A stretch of 64,000 nt of DNA, taken from the NCBI RefSeq assembly GCF_026262505.1, contig NC_067207.1, positions 434,001 to 498,000 of the forward strand. Reading direction: 5' to 3'. Of this stretch, positions 10,065 to 19,798 are shown piece by piece. The notes beneath the pieces were generated by a model. That model saw nothing but the letters and a program-made list of their open reading frames with translations. It did no database searches and had not been told where the DNA came from. The position numbers were made by a program, and so were the translations under genes. Within the stretch, counting starts at the first letter, position 1. Every line of letters starts with the position of its first letter. Source of the stretch: Trichomonas vaginalis G3 (Eukaryota; Parabasalia; Trichomonadida; Trichomonadidae).

Positions 10065-11454
10065 GAATGTTTTGATGGGACGAGCTTACTGAGCATTGGC
10101 TCATCCCATCAAAACATTCCATTCAAAACTCTGGCCTTCATCGAGGCCAGAGCTCACAATTCATCTCCTCAGAGCCAAGTTCCTCGACGGTCGTCCTCAT
10201 TAGGCACGATCCGAGAGGAACTTGGCTCTTCATTAAAATCACAAGCTCTGGCCATTGCTAAGGCCAGAGCTTCGCAAACCATCCTCGGGGCCGGTTTCCT
10301 CAAAGACCGCCCTGATTCAGGGCGGCCGGAGAGGAATCCAGCTCCGAGAGAGTGCCCATACGAAGCTCTGGCCTTAGCAGTGGCCAGGGCTTTCAAAAAC
10401 AATCCTCAGGGCCGAGTTTTGCGATGATCGTCGATCATGTCGACAGTCTCGCAAGAACTCGGCCCTGAAAGACATACAGATACATGCTCTGGCCCCAGCA
10501 AAGACCAGGGCTTCGTTTTAAATACCCAGGGCCGGCTTTCTCAAATGCAGCCCTTATCCCGGGCGGCAGGAGCGGAATCCGGCCTTGGGATACTTACCAA
10601 ACGAAGCTCTGACCCTAGCAAAGGCCAGAGCCTACAAATGCAATCCTCAGGGCCGATTTTGAGGGAGATCGTCCACATCATTGACGATCTCCTCTCATTT
10701 CGGCCCTGAAAGAAAGAAATACACAGGCCCTGACCATAGCAAAGGCCAGGGCTTCGCTTTAAATCCATAGGGCCGGCTTTCTCAAATGCCGCCCTTATCC
10801 CAGGCGGCAGGAGCGAAAACCGGCCATGGGAATCCTACAATACCAAGCCCTGGCTCCTACTGAGGCCAGAGCCTGCAAAATTCATCCTCAGGGCCGAGTT
10901 TTGCGATGATCATCCACATGATAGACATTCTCGCAGAAACTCGGCCCTGAAAGACGTAATATCACAGTCTCTGGCCTCAGTAGAGGCCAGAGCCTCGCTT
11001 ACATTACTCAGGGCCGGCTTTCTCAAATGCCGTCCTGATCTATGGCGGCAGGAGAGAAATCCGGCCCTGGGAAGCATGAAATACGAAGATCTGGCCTTAT
11101 AAGAGGCCAGAATCTGCAAATACTCCCTTCTCTACAGATTATGATCCAATGTAACACAGAAAGCCTAGAAGGAAGCCCTTTCTCAAGGTTAAGACTTCCT
11201 TCCTGGCTTTCTGATACTGGATGGAGTGGAGTTTGGCTTCCATTGCAACTCCTTCCAGGAAGATCAAATGATTACACAAAAGTCATGGCAATTGTATTCT
11301 AACACTATAAATACAATTGCCATGGCCTACAATTGCGAGTGCCTGCTGCTTCAGCAGAGATTTGCAGCAGACACTCGCAATGTTAACCAAAATTCGTCTG
11401 AAAGTTAGAAGATGGGCTTTTTCTCAAGGTCAAAGTCCATTTCCTAACCTTCTT
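10065..11454. repeat. GC-rich hairpin array with four 241-bp super-repeats (E2, reference)
   Basis: A 1.39-kb GC-rich island between AT-rich domains. It opens with a 21-bp-arm hairpin (10065-10119). Next come four degenerate super-repeats starting at about 10128, 10364, 10605 and 10846 (spacings 236, 241 and 241; a fifth start lies at 11087). Each holds a short hairpin (AGCTCTGGCC/GGCCAGAGCT), a long one (TCAGGGCCGAG/CTCGGCCCTGA), another short one and a second long one (GGGCCGGCTTTCTC) with an inner TGCCGCC/GGCGGCA stem. The end holds AGAAAGCC/GGCTTTCT (11160-11212), CATGGCAATTGTATT/AATACAATTGCCATG (perfect 15 bp) and ATTGCGAGTG/CACTCGCAAT hairpins. Short frames of 60-90 codons on both strands are shadows of these arms. 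The function is unknown. Confidence 0.95.
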
Positions 11455-11841
11455 ATATTATTTATTATTAAAATAACCATTTTGACAGATTATTATTTTT
11501 TATCCCGGCATCATCAGCTTGTCATTCTAAGCTTATCATTTTCAGCTTATACTTATAAATTCTAAAACAGTGATTATTGAATTCACGGAATAGAACACCA
11601 CATTAAGAAATATTATTTACTAACTTTTTCAATAATTAAAAAATATCAATGATACTTAAGTGTCATCACATACAACACATTCTTATGATCATCATAATAT
11701 ATATTATAGAATATTGCATAATAATCCAAATTCAATTTCAATATTAAAGTGTACTATCCATTATCTCTTAACATCATAACATACTCAACGAGTACTGATC
11801 ATATGCTATTGATCAAGCCTTTAAAACAAACTACATATAAG

Positions 11842-11909
11842 ATTGCTTTAAATTGACCAAAAAATTGAATACTTGCTTTAAATTGACCGTTCAATTTAAA
11901 GTTCGTCCC
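11842..11909 (-). repeat. Right terminal inverted repeat of E2 (68 bp)
   Basis: Inverted partner of 8567-8634, ending TTTAAAGTTCGTCCC at 11909. It is followed directly by the right copy of the 10-bp target duplication. The match to the left TIR stops sharply after ATTG at 11842. Confidence 0.93.
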
Positions 11910-11919
11910 AAAATACAAA
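11910..11919. repeat. Target site duplication, right copy (AAAATACAAA)
   Basis: Exact repeat of 8557-8566. Before insertion the site would have read ...CCAAAATACAAACTTCTCC..., with a single copy. Confidence 0.92.
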
Positions 11920-12313
11920 CTTCTCCAAAATGAAAAACTATACACTATTTTTTACATTTATCTATTTAAAATGTCAGTTTATTACTTGACAAAACACAAT
12001 ATTTGGTAAATTTTTAAATTTGGTCAAAGCACCCAATGAGCTCATTTCGATTTTCTCCAAGGAGAAGAGGAGAAACTAATCAATTTTGAATATGTGGGGA
12101 AGACAGACTAATTCAATTTCTCCATGAAGATTGAGAAATGGAAAAGCTTTGGAGACGGATATTGCATTCTCTTAAAAATGTATAGGGTATTCTTATTGAC
12201 TTGCAATTTAATTGTTCACTGACAAAAATTTTCTTTTTATTTAAGTATCTGAATCAAATGCAAACATATCATTAAAAATATCTTAAGATATTAATTAATG
12301 ATGGCGTATTTTT
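11920..12313. other. Spacer between element E2 and fragment B2
   Basis: About 395 bp of AT-rich DNA downstream (on the - strand) of fragment B, probably the 3' flank of the ancestral gene. It has small foldbacks around GATTTTCTCCAAGGAGAAGAGGAGAA. No gene is supported. The same stretch occurs in each unit (5150-5543, 18505-18898 and so on); in unit 8 (about 48047) it lacks 5 bp (TCTCC). Confidence 0.5.
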
Positions 12314-12562
12314 TTACTTTTTTGATGGAACTAATCCTGCAGAAGCAGTTTTTACAAATGTAGAAAGATATGAAAAATTATAAGTGATAATTTTTCCAGA
12401 ATTTATTGAACAATTTTCATTAAATAAATGATTAAAAGTGTTAAAAAATGAGTTTATTGTTAGATTATTAAATATAACAAGTCCATTTGTTGAATTTGAA
12501 TCAACATATGAATCTGAGATAGTCAAAGTGTAGCCTTCCCCTTTGTTCTGATTTTTGTTCAT
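12314..12562 (-). pseudogene. Beta-helix-like C-terminal fragment, copy B2 (reference)
   Basis: An 82-codon - strand frame. Its ISDSYVDSNST, FNTFNHLFNENCSI and TASAGL segments align with the last 80 or so residues of gene A (ISDSYVDSNST, FNTFTHIFNENCSI, TATAGL). The first ten or so residues (MNKNQNKGEG) come from DNA that resembles the sequence just upstream of gene A (GAACAAAGGGGAAG versus GAACAAAGAGAAGAA). The simplest reading is a paralogue of A that lost its whole middle and keeps only the upstream block and the C-terminal end. The ATG at 12562 has no initiator-like sequence before it, so expression is doubtful. It is about 70-75% similar to A over the shared part by eye. Confidence 0.55.
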
Positions 12563-12576
12563 TTTTTAACATTATT

Positions 12577-13674
12577 ATGGCAAAAATATTTTACGGGCGT
12601 GACATTGTCCCAATTAAATTGTGTATCATTCAAATAATAATATTTTCAATAGGTTTGCTAAATTTTTTCCATATTTTTCTTATATTCATGAAAGTGTTGA
12701 TGAGTTCGAATATATTGAATCAATTGCATTCAACATATAACTTATTTTATCAAAAGCAGATTCATGACAGAATTTATTCATTAGATCTATTAAAAGAGAA
12801 GATTGTTCTTATTGAAGGCCGTCTTAAATCAGAATCAGCAACATACACACAGAAATGCCATGAAGTCGACGAATTGAAGAAAACATTGTTGTCCGAAGTT
12901 GAAAAACAGAAGAAATTGATGGACAAATCGAAACATTCCGTTTATTTACGAACGGAATGTCGAAATCTTGAGAAAGGAATCCTTTTCCAACAAGGTCGTG
13001 TTCGTGCTCTTGAAGATGAACTTGAAACGCCGATGAATATCCACAGATGGCGTTTCTTAGAAGCATCGAATCCAGAACTTCTTAATCTCCTCAAGATGAC
13101 ACAAGAACTCCGAAACAAACTTATGGAACGTCTTTATCGAATCGACAAACTTAAAGTTCTTCGTGAAGAACGTCGTAAACTTCTTGTTCGCGAACAAAGG
13201 AAAGTTGGAAGTCAAACGAAAGATGACGGTGATGAAGAAATTAGAATTCTTGAAGAACAGCTCGAAATGAAGACGAAACAACTTCAAGAGATCGAAACAG
13301 AGCTGTTTGATCGCTCAAGTAACATCGATGAACTTAAGAAGAGTGTTGAAGAAGTTCGTGGTGAACTCAATTACACTAAATCATCATATTTCATGGAGAA
13401 GAAGAAAGTCCACGAGATGAGGTCATCAACACAGTCAAAAACAGAAGAAATAGCAGGAAACACAGCCAAGTTCATTGGCGGTGGATTCCCAGTCAGTTCA
13501 GTTCCTTCAACAGCACAATCTATCTCTGCAATCGAAGGGAACAAGATAAACAAAGCAATCGTAATTCCGAAAGTAACAAATTCTCGTCCTTCGAAAGTTT
13601 TACCTAAAGGATGGAATCCATCACGACAAGCACTCAAACCTTTCTTACCAACTGTCTCCGAACTTCGTGCTTAA
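12577..13674 (+). CDS. CFAP58: CFAP58-like C-terminal fragment, copy C3 (reference, 365 codons)
   Basis: From about residue 58 the frame matches the C-terminal third of CFAP58, a coiled-coil protein of cilia and flagella involved in axoneme assembly and stability. The key marks are ALEDELETPMNIHRW at 143-158 (the animal protein has a very similar EELENPMNVHRW segment), the following Lys/Glu-rich coiled coil with EEQLEMKTKQLQEIE, and FIGGGF at 299-304. Animal CFAP58 is about 870 residues, so well over half is missing from the N-terminus. Residues 1 to about 57 are a hydrophobic translation of AT-rich DNA upstream of B and do not look like CFAP58, so the ATG at 12577 is probably not a native start. 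It is best read as a gene fragment trapped at a duplication junction. Convergent with A3. Confidence 0.78.
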   Translation: MAKIFYGRDIVPIKLCIIQIIIFSIGLLNFFHIFLIFMKVLMSSNILNQLHSTYNLFYQKQIHDRIYSLDLLKEKIVLIEGRLKSESATYTQKCHEVDELKKTLLSEVEKQKKLMDKSKHSVYLRTECRNLEKGILFQQGRVRALEDELETPMNIHRWRFLEASNPELLNLLKMTQELRNKLMERLYRIDKLKVLREERRKLLVREQRKVGSQTKDDGDEEIRILEEQLEMKTKQLQEIETELFDRSSNIDELKKSVEEVRGELNYTKSSYFMEKKKVHEMRSSTQSKTEEIAGNTAKFIGGGFPVSSVPSTAQSISAIEGNKINKAIVIPKVTNSRPSKVLPKGWNPSRQALKPFLPTVSELRA

Positions 13675-14060
13675 TTATTTCTATTTCTATATTGTTTTTT
13701 TTTTATTTGTTATTTTATAAATTGTTTGATTTACTTTATTTAATATTAAGAATTCATTTGAAGTTAAAAAAATTTCATACACTCTCAAAACTAATAAACG
13801 CCTATTTTTAAATCCTGCAAATCCAGATACAATGAAATTTCTATGCATTTATTGCTTGCGATGTTATTTTTCTTAATTAGTATTTCACAATATCCAATTA
13901 GAAATGTATTGCTTCCTTTTGGTTTGTTTTCTCCTCATTTAAAAATTGAAAAAATAAAAGCAAAGTTTTTATAAAAAAGAAAAGATTTAACAGCTTAAAT
14001 AATTTGTTTTGCCGTTGAACAGAATAACGACTTTTGTCGACATAATACTGCCATTTATAT

Positions 14061-15098
14061 CTATACTTTGCGTGAAAATAATCCTGCAGTTGCAGTTTTT
14101 GCAAACTTTGAAAGAAAAATCGATTTAAGGGAGATTATTCTATGAGAAACTATTGAGCAGTTTTCATTAAATATATGAGTAAACGTATTAAAATCGTAAC
14201 CTTCTTTTATATTCTTAAATATAACAGTTCCTGATCCTGTGGTTGAATTAGAGTCAACATATGAATCTGAAATAGTCGAATTATAACCATCTATATCTTG
14301 CCCAAACATGTATTTTGCAGTGTTATTTAAAAATATGCAGTGATCTAAATTAGTTTTGGATATACAATAAAATAGAACTTGGTTTTTATCTGCTCCACAT
14401 TTATTTCCAATAATATTACAATACGAAACTGTATGAGTTAATGAATAATCTGAAGAGGAAAATAAAAGCGAAAAACTTTCAATTTGAGCGTTTTCTCTAA
14501 ATGTTGAAAAATTATATGTACCCGAATTTCCTAAAAGTCCAATAGTTATTGATGAATACATTTGTTGTTTGTGATGTTGTTATTATCAAAACATATATCG
14601 CCAAAAGAAATACCAAATGTGTAACTTCCTTTTTCTTCATTTTCTCCACATTTAAGAACAGAAACTTCAATTGCATAGTTTTTATTAGAAAGGTATTGCT
14701 TAGCAGCTTGAGCAAATGCCATAGCTTGCTCTGCTATTGACGCATAATAACATGTTCGATGTTGGACGAACTCTCCATCTGCTTGGCAGTTATAATAAAC
14801 AGACCCTCCACCATATTCTGTGGTGGAACTACAATTGGTAAATACTGTTTCTTCAAGTAATGTACACACTTTATTAGTTCTTTGAATGCAAATTGCGCCA
14901 GTTTCTTTGCATTCTTTATAGAAACAAAGTAAAACATAATAATTATTGATACTGCTATTATCAAATAATACGGTCCCATTTTGTATATAGTCACATTTAT
15001 CTTTACTACCAAAATATTGATCCCAGCTGGACTTTTTTGCATTTTTCAAATTTAATATGTGCATTTAAATATGCCGAAGATTGATTAGGTTTAATCAT
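14061..15098 (-). pseudogene. Beta-helix-like gene, frameshifted, copy A3
   Basis: Same frames and breaks as A2. The spacer before it differs slightly (a T run one base longer near 13693, and GAAAAAATAAAAG instead of GAAAAATTAAAAG near 13950). Confidence 0.55.
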
Positions 15099-15909
15099 CT
15101 AGTAATGAATATTATTCTTCTCTTTGTTCTGTATCATAAAGTTCATCACTGCAAGATTTGTCTGTATTTTGTCGCATAATAAAGTCGTAAAAATATTTTT
15201 ACGGGTGTGAACTATCCAAAGAAAAAGAATTTCCAATTTAAACTGTGACATCGCTAATGATCGAAAAATTAACAATTTTAATAAGGATCTAATTTGTAGA
15301 AATAACAACAAGAACCTCCAAAATCCAAAATACAAAGGGACGAACTTTAAATTGAATGGTCAATTTAAAGCAAGTATTCAATTTTTTGGTCAATTTAAAG
15401 CAATGAATGAGAAAAACTTTGAGCTTAGGGCTAATGAAGGTTTTTACAACGTAGATAGATAGACAAATGTATATGTCATCATTCCTATGAGTATGGTAGA
15501 TTTCTATAAAAAGTGAGTGCAATATCACATTGCATTTCGAAACATGAGAGAAATAAGCATATATATACGTTATTACATATATATCTATATGCTATTCTAT
15601 ATTATTACAATGTTAAAATAAGAAAAGCTCTAAGAGTCTCATTTGAAATATAATCTATGTTATTTTTATATAACAATTATCAATGAGAATGTAAATTATA
15701 TTTGATTAGACGATAAATGATGAATAGACTTAATTATTTATGATTAGACATGTGTGAATAGAAAAATTTGTTAACATTTATGAAGATAATGTGTTTTGAT
15801 TGAGATTACATTTGTGCTTAGTGATATTGTATATTGCTATAGTTAAATTGTGTTCACTTATGTGATTATTGAATTTAAATATATTGCTTTATATTGTAAA
15901 TTGAAAACT

Positions 15910-16352
15910 GCACTTTTTCACTTGAATGTGATTCATTGAATTTTAATTCAAGAAAGGAGTTTACAAATGCAGAGTATTGTTCCTTTACCCTGCATTTGTA
16001 AACTCCTTTCTCGAATAGCTTGCACTTTTTCACTTGAATGTGATTCATTGAATTTCAATTCAAGAAAGGAGTTTACAAATGCAGAGTATTGTTCCTTTAC
16101 CCTGCATTTGTAAACTCCTTTCTCGAATAGCTTGCACTTTTTCACTTGAATGTGATTCATTGAATTTTAATTCAAGAAAGGAGTTTACAAATGCAGAGTA
16201 TTGTTCCTTTACCCTGCATTTGTAAACTCCTTTCTCGAATAGCTTGCACTTTTTCACTTGAATGTGATTCATTGAATTTCAATTCAAGAAAGGAGTTTAC
16301 AAATGCAGAGTATTGTTCCTTTACCCTGCATTTGTAAACTCCTTTCTTGAAT
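15910..16352. repeat. 112-bp palindromic minisatellite, 4 copies (E3)
   Basis: Here the TTTTAATTC variant, normally limited to the first copy, appears in copies 1 and 3. This suggests a separate expansion history from the other arrays. Confidence 0.95.
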
Positions 16353-16649
16353 ATCTTCATTTCTTTTAATTATAAAGATCACATTCTGTATAAAACTCCT
16401 CAAATATCCTCAATTTCCCATTACAATAATAAATAACCATTTTCTATATTTCTTAAATTTCTCTAATCCTTAATTTTCTTATCAAATTTGTTATTTTTTC
16501 AATAATTTTTAAAATTTTCTAATATTTTTTGGAAATTTTTATTTAATTTTGTGAGAAATTTATTCAATTCTTATTATATAATAATATTATTCAAAAATAT
16601 TGTTGTAATTTTTCAGTGATTACGATAATTTTTAATTCAATTTTTAATC

Positions 16650-18039
16650 GAATGTTTTGATGGGACGAGCTTACTGAGCATTGGCTCATCCCATCAAAAC
16701 ATTCCATTCAAAACTCTGGCCTTCATCGAGGCCAGAGCTCACAATTCATCTCCTCAGAGCCAAGTTCCTCGACGGTCGTCCTCATTAGGCACGATCCGAG
16801 AGGAACTTGGCTCTTCATTAAAATCACAAGCTCTGGCCATTGCTAAGGCCAGAGCTTCGCAAACCATCCTCGGGGCCGGTTTCCTCAAAGACCGCCCTGA
16901 TTCAGGGCGGCCGGAGAGGAATCCAGCTCCGAGAGAGTGCCCATACGAAGCTCTGGCCTTAGCAGTGGCCAGGGCTTTCAAAAACAATCCTCAGGGCCGA
17001 GTTTTGCGATGATCGTCGATCATGTCGACAGTCTCGCAAGAACTCGGCCCTGAAAGACATACAGATACATGCTCTGGCCCCAGCAAAGACCAGGGCTTCG
17101 TTTTAAATACCCAGGGCCGGCTTTCTCAAATGCAGCCCTTATCCCGGGCGGCAGGAGCGGAATCCGGCCTTGGGATACTTACCAAACGAAGCTCTGACCC
17201 TAGCAAAGGCCAGAGCCTACAAATGCAATCCTCAGGGCCGATTTTGAGGGAGATCGTCCACATCATTGACGATCTCCTCTCATTTCGGCCCTGAAAGAAA
17301 GAAATACACAGGCCCTGACCATAGCAAAGGCCAGGGCTTCGCTTTAAATCCATAGGGCCGGCTTTCTCAAATGCCGCCCTTATCCCAGGCGGCAGGAGCG
17401 AAAACCGGCCATGGGAATCCTACAATACCAAGCCCTGGCTCCTACTGAGGCCAGAGCCTGCAAAATTCATCCTCAGGGCCGAGTTTTGCGATGATCATCC
17501 ACATGATAGACATTCTCGCAGAAACTCGGCCCTGAAAGACGTAATATCACAGTCTCTGGCCTCAGTAGAGGCCAGAGCCTCGCTTACATTACTCAGGGCC
17601 GGCTTTCTCAAATGCCGTCCTGATCTATGGCGGCAGGAGAGAAATCCGGCCCTGGGAAGCATGAAATACGAAGATCTGGCCTTATAAGAGGCCAGAATCT
17701 GCAAATACTCCCTTCTCTACAGATTATGATCCAATGTAACACAGAAAGCCTAGAAGGAAGCCCTTTCTCAAGGTTAAGACTTCCTTCCTGGCTTTCTGAT
17801 ACTGGATGGAGTGGAGTTTGGCTTCCATTGCAACTCCTTCCAGGAAGATCAAATGATTACACAAAAGTCATGGCAATTGTATTCTAACACTATAAATACA
17901 ATTGCCATGGCCTACAATTGCGAGTGCCTGCTGCTTCAGCAGAGATTTGCAGCAGACACTCGCAATGTTAACCAAAATTCGTCTGAAAGTTAGAAGATGG
18001 GCTTTTTCTCAAGGTCAAAGTCCATTTCCTAACCTTCTT
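16650..18039. repeat. GC-rich hairpin array of E3
   Basis: Same length as the E2 copy (1390 bp), with no differences noticed. Confidence 0.93.
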
Positions 18040-18898
18040 ATATTATTTATTATTAAAATAACCATTTTGACAGATTATTATTTTTTATCCCGGCATCATC
18101 AGCTTGTCATTCTAAGCTTATCATTTTCAGCTTATACTTATAAATTCTAAAACAGTGATTATTGAATTCACGGAATAGAACACCACATTAAGAAATATTA
18201 TTTACTAACTTTTTCAATAATTAAAAAATATCAATGATACTTAAGTGTCATCACATACAACACATTCTTATGATCATCATAATATATATTATAGAATATT
18301 GCATAATAATCCAAATTCAATTTCAATATTAAAGTGTACTATCCATTATCTCTTAACATCATAACATACTCAACGAGTACTGATCATATGCTATTGATCA
18401 AGCCTTTAAAACAAACTACATATAAGATTGCTTTAAATTGACCAAAAAATTGAATACTTGCTTTAAATTGACCGTTCAATTTAAAGTTCGTCCCAAAATA
18501 CAAACTTCTCCAAAATGAAAAACTATACACTATTTTTTACATTTATCTATTTAAAATGTCAGTTTATTACTTGACAAAACACAATATTTGGTAAATTTTT
18601 AAATTTGGTCAAAGCACCCAATGAGCTCATTTCGATTTTCTCCAAGGAGAAGAGGAGAAACTAATCAATTTTGAATATGTGGGGAAGACAGACTAATTCA
18701 ATTTCTCCATGAAGATTGAGAAATGGAAAAGCTTTGGAGACGGATATTGCATTCTCTTAAAAATGTATAGGGTATTCTTATTGACTTGCAATTTAATTGT
18801 TCACTGACAAAAATTTTCTTTTTATTTAAGTATCTGAATCAAATGCAAACATATCATTAAAAATATCTTAAGATATTAATTAATGATGGCGTATTTTT

Positions 18899-19147
18899 TT
18901 ACTTTTTTGATGGAACTAATCCTGCAGAAGCAGTTTTTACAAATGTAGAAAGATATGAAAAATTATAAGTGATAATTTTTCCAGAATTTATTGAACAATT
19001 TTCATTAAATAAATGATTAAAAGTGTTAAAAAATGAGTTTATTGTTAGATTATTAAATATAACAAGTCCATTTGTTGAATTTGAATCAACATATGAATCT
19101 GAGATAGTCAAAGTGTAGCCTTCCCCTTTGTTCTGATTTTTGTTCAT
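18899..19147 (-). pseudogene. Beta-helix-like C-terminal fragment, copy B3
   Basis: Same translation as B2. Confidence 0.5.
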
Positions 19148-19161
19148 TTTTTAACATTATT

Positions 19162-19698
19162 ATGGCAAAAATATTTTACGGGCGTGACATTGTCCCAATT
19201 AAATTGTGTATCATTCAAATAATAATATTTTCAATAGGTTTGCTAAATTTTTTCCATATTTTTCTTATATTCATGAAAGTGTTGATGAGTTCGAATATAT
19301 TGAATCAATTGCATTCAACATATAACTTATTTTATCAAAAGCAGATTCATGACAGAATTTATTCATTAGATCTATTAAAAGAGAAGATTGTTCTTATTGA
19401 AGGCCGTCTTAAATCAGAATCAGCAACATACACACAGAAATGCCATGAAGTCGACGAATTGAAGAAAACATTGTTGTCCGAAGTTGAAAAACAGAAGAAA
19501 TTGATGGACAAATCGAAACATTCCGTTTATTTACGAACGGAATGTCGAAATCTTGAGAAAGGAATCCTTTTCCAACAAGGTCGTGTTCGTGCTCTTGAAG
19601 ATGAACTTGAAACGCCGATGAATATCCACAGATGGCGTTTCTTAGAAGCATCGAATCCAGAACTTCTTAATCTCCTCAAGATGACACAAGAACTCCGA
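19162..19698 (+). CDS. CFAP58: CFAP58-like fragment, copy C4, cut by assembly gap
   Basis: First 179 codons of the reference frame, through PMNIHRW and TQELR. It ends at the N run and the rest is missing from the assembly. Confidence 0.7.
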
Positions 19699-19798
19699 NN
19701 NNNNNNNNNNNNNNNNNNNNNNNNNNNNNNNNNNNNNNNNNNNNNNNNNNNNNNNNNNNNNNNNNNNNNNNNNNNNNNNNNNNNNNNNNNNNNNNNNN
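19699..19798. other. Assembly gap (100 N)
   Basis: Exactly 100 N, a usual placeholder for unknown size. The left side stops inside CFAP58 fragment C4. The right side resumes inside element E4, just before its GC-rich array. If one normal unit is broken here, at least about 3 kb is missing: the rest of C4, all of A4, and the left part and minisatellite of E4. One or more whole units could also be hidden. Confidence 0.97.

Larger units (their letters stand above)
8567..11909. mobile_element. Non-autonomous MULE-like DNA transposon E2 (reference copy, 3343 bp)
   Basis: Bounded by 68-bp TIRs (one mismatch) and a perfect 10-bp target-site duplication. Parts from left to right are TIR (8567-8634); an AT-rich domain with GATA and ATAT runs (8635-9100); the 112-bp minisatellite (9101-9767); an AT-rich linker, nearly all A/T (9768-10064); the GC-rich hairpin array (10065-11454); an AT-rich domain (11455-11841); and the right TIR (11842-11909). 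No frame resembling a transposase, zinc finger or other enzyme exists on either strand, so movement would need a transposase from elsewhere. Among DNA transposon groups, a 10-bp duplication with long TIRs fits Mutator-like elements best; hAT, P and Merlin usually make about 8-9 bp. The group call is an inference from these ends alone. Confidence 0.85.
15337..18494. mobile_element. MULE-like element E3, variant left domain (3158 bp)
   Basis: Both TIRs and the AAAATACAAA duplication are intact. Unlike other copies, the stretch just before the minisatellite (15824-15909, 86 bp) differs from the usual 47-bp sequence, adding 39 bp. It carries four minisatellite copies. Confidence 0.9.

Noticed and set aside
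10065-11454. Clustered tRNA, 5S or spliceosomal RNA genes
   Set aside because: The hairpins lack tRNA A/B boxes, cloverleaf spacing or any recognised rRNA/snRNA motif.
10169-11565. Open frames of 60-90 codons on both strands of the GC-rich block
   Set aside because: They follow hairpin arms, occur antisense to each other, have Arg/Ser/Gly-rich composition without motifs, and shift with single-base differences between copies (for example at 27117-27341).
8567-11909. Retrovirus-like, Polinton or other virus-derived element
   Set aside because: No polymerase, integrase, capsid or LTR sequence is visible. The ends are inverted repeats with a 10-bp duplication, which fits a plain DNA transposon.
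12577-12747. Hydrophobic N-terminal membrane anchor on the CFAP58 frame
   Set aside because: The Ile/Phe/Leu-rich residues come from translating AT-rich DNA related to the upstream block of gene B. CFAP58 has no such segment, and one copy (C2) is out of frame with it.
13371-13637. 88-codon - strand frame inside CFAP58 (and similar 76- and 80-codon frames)
   Set aside because: Antisense shadows of the coiled-coil coding sequence; no motif, and lost when the sense frame changes.
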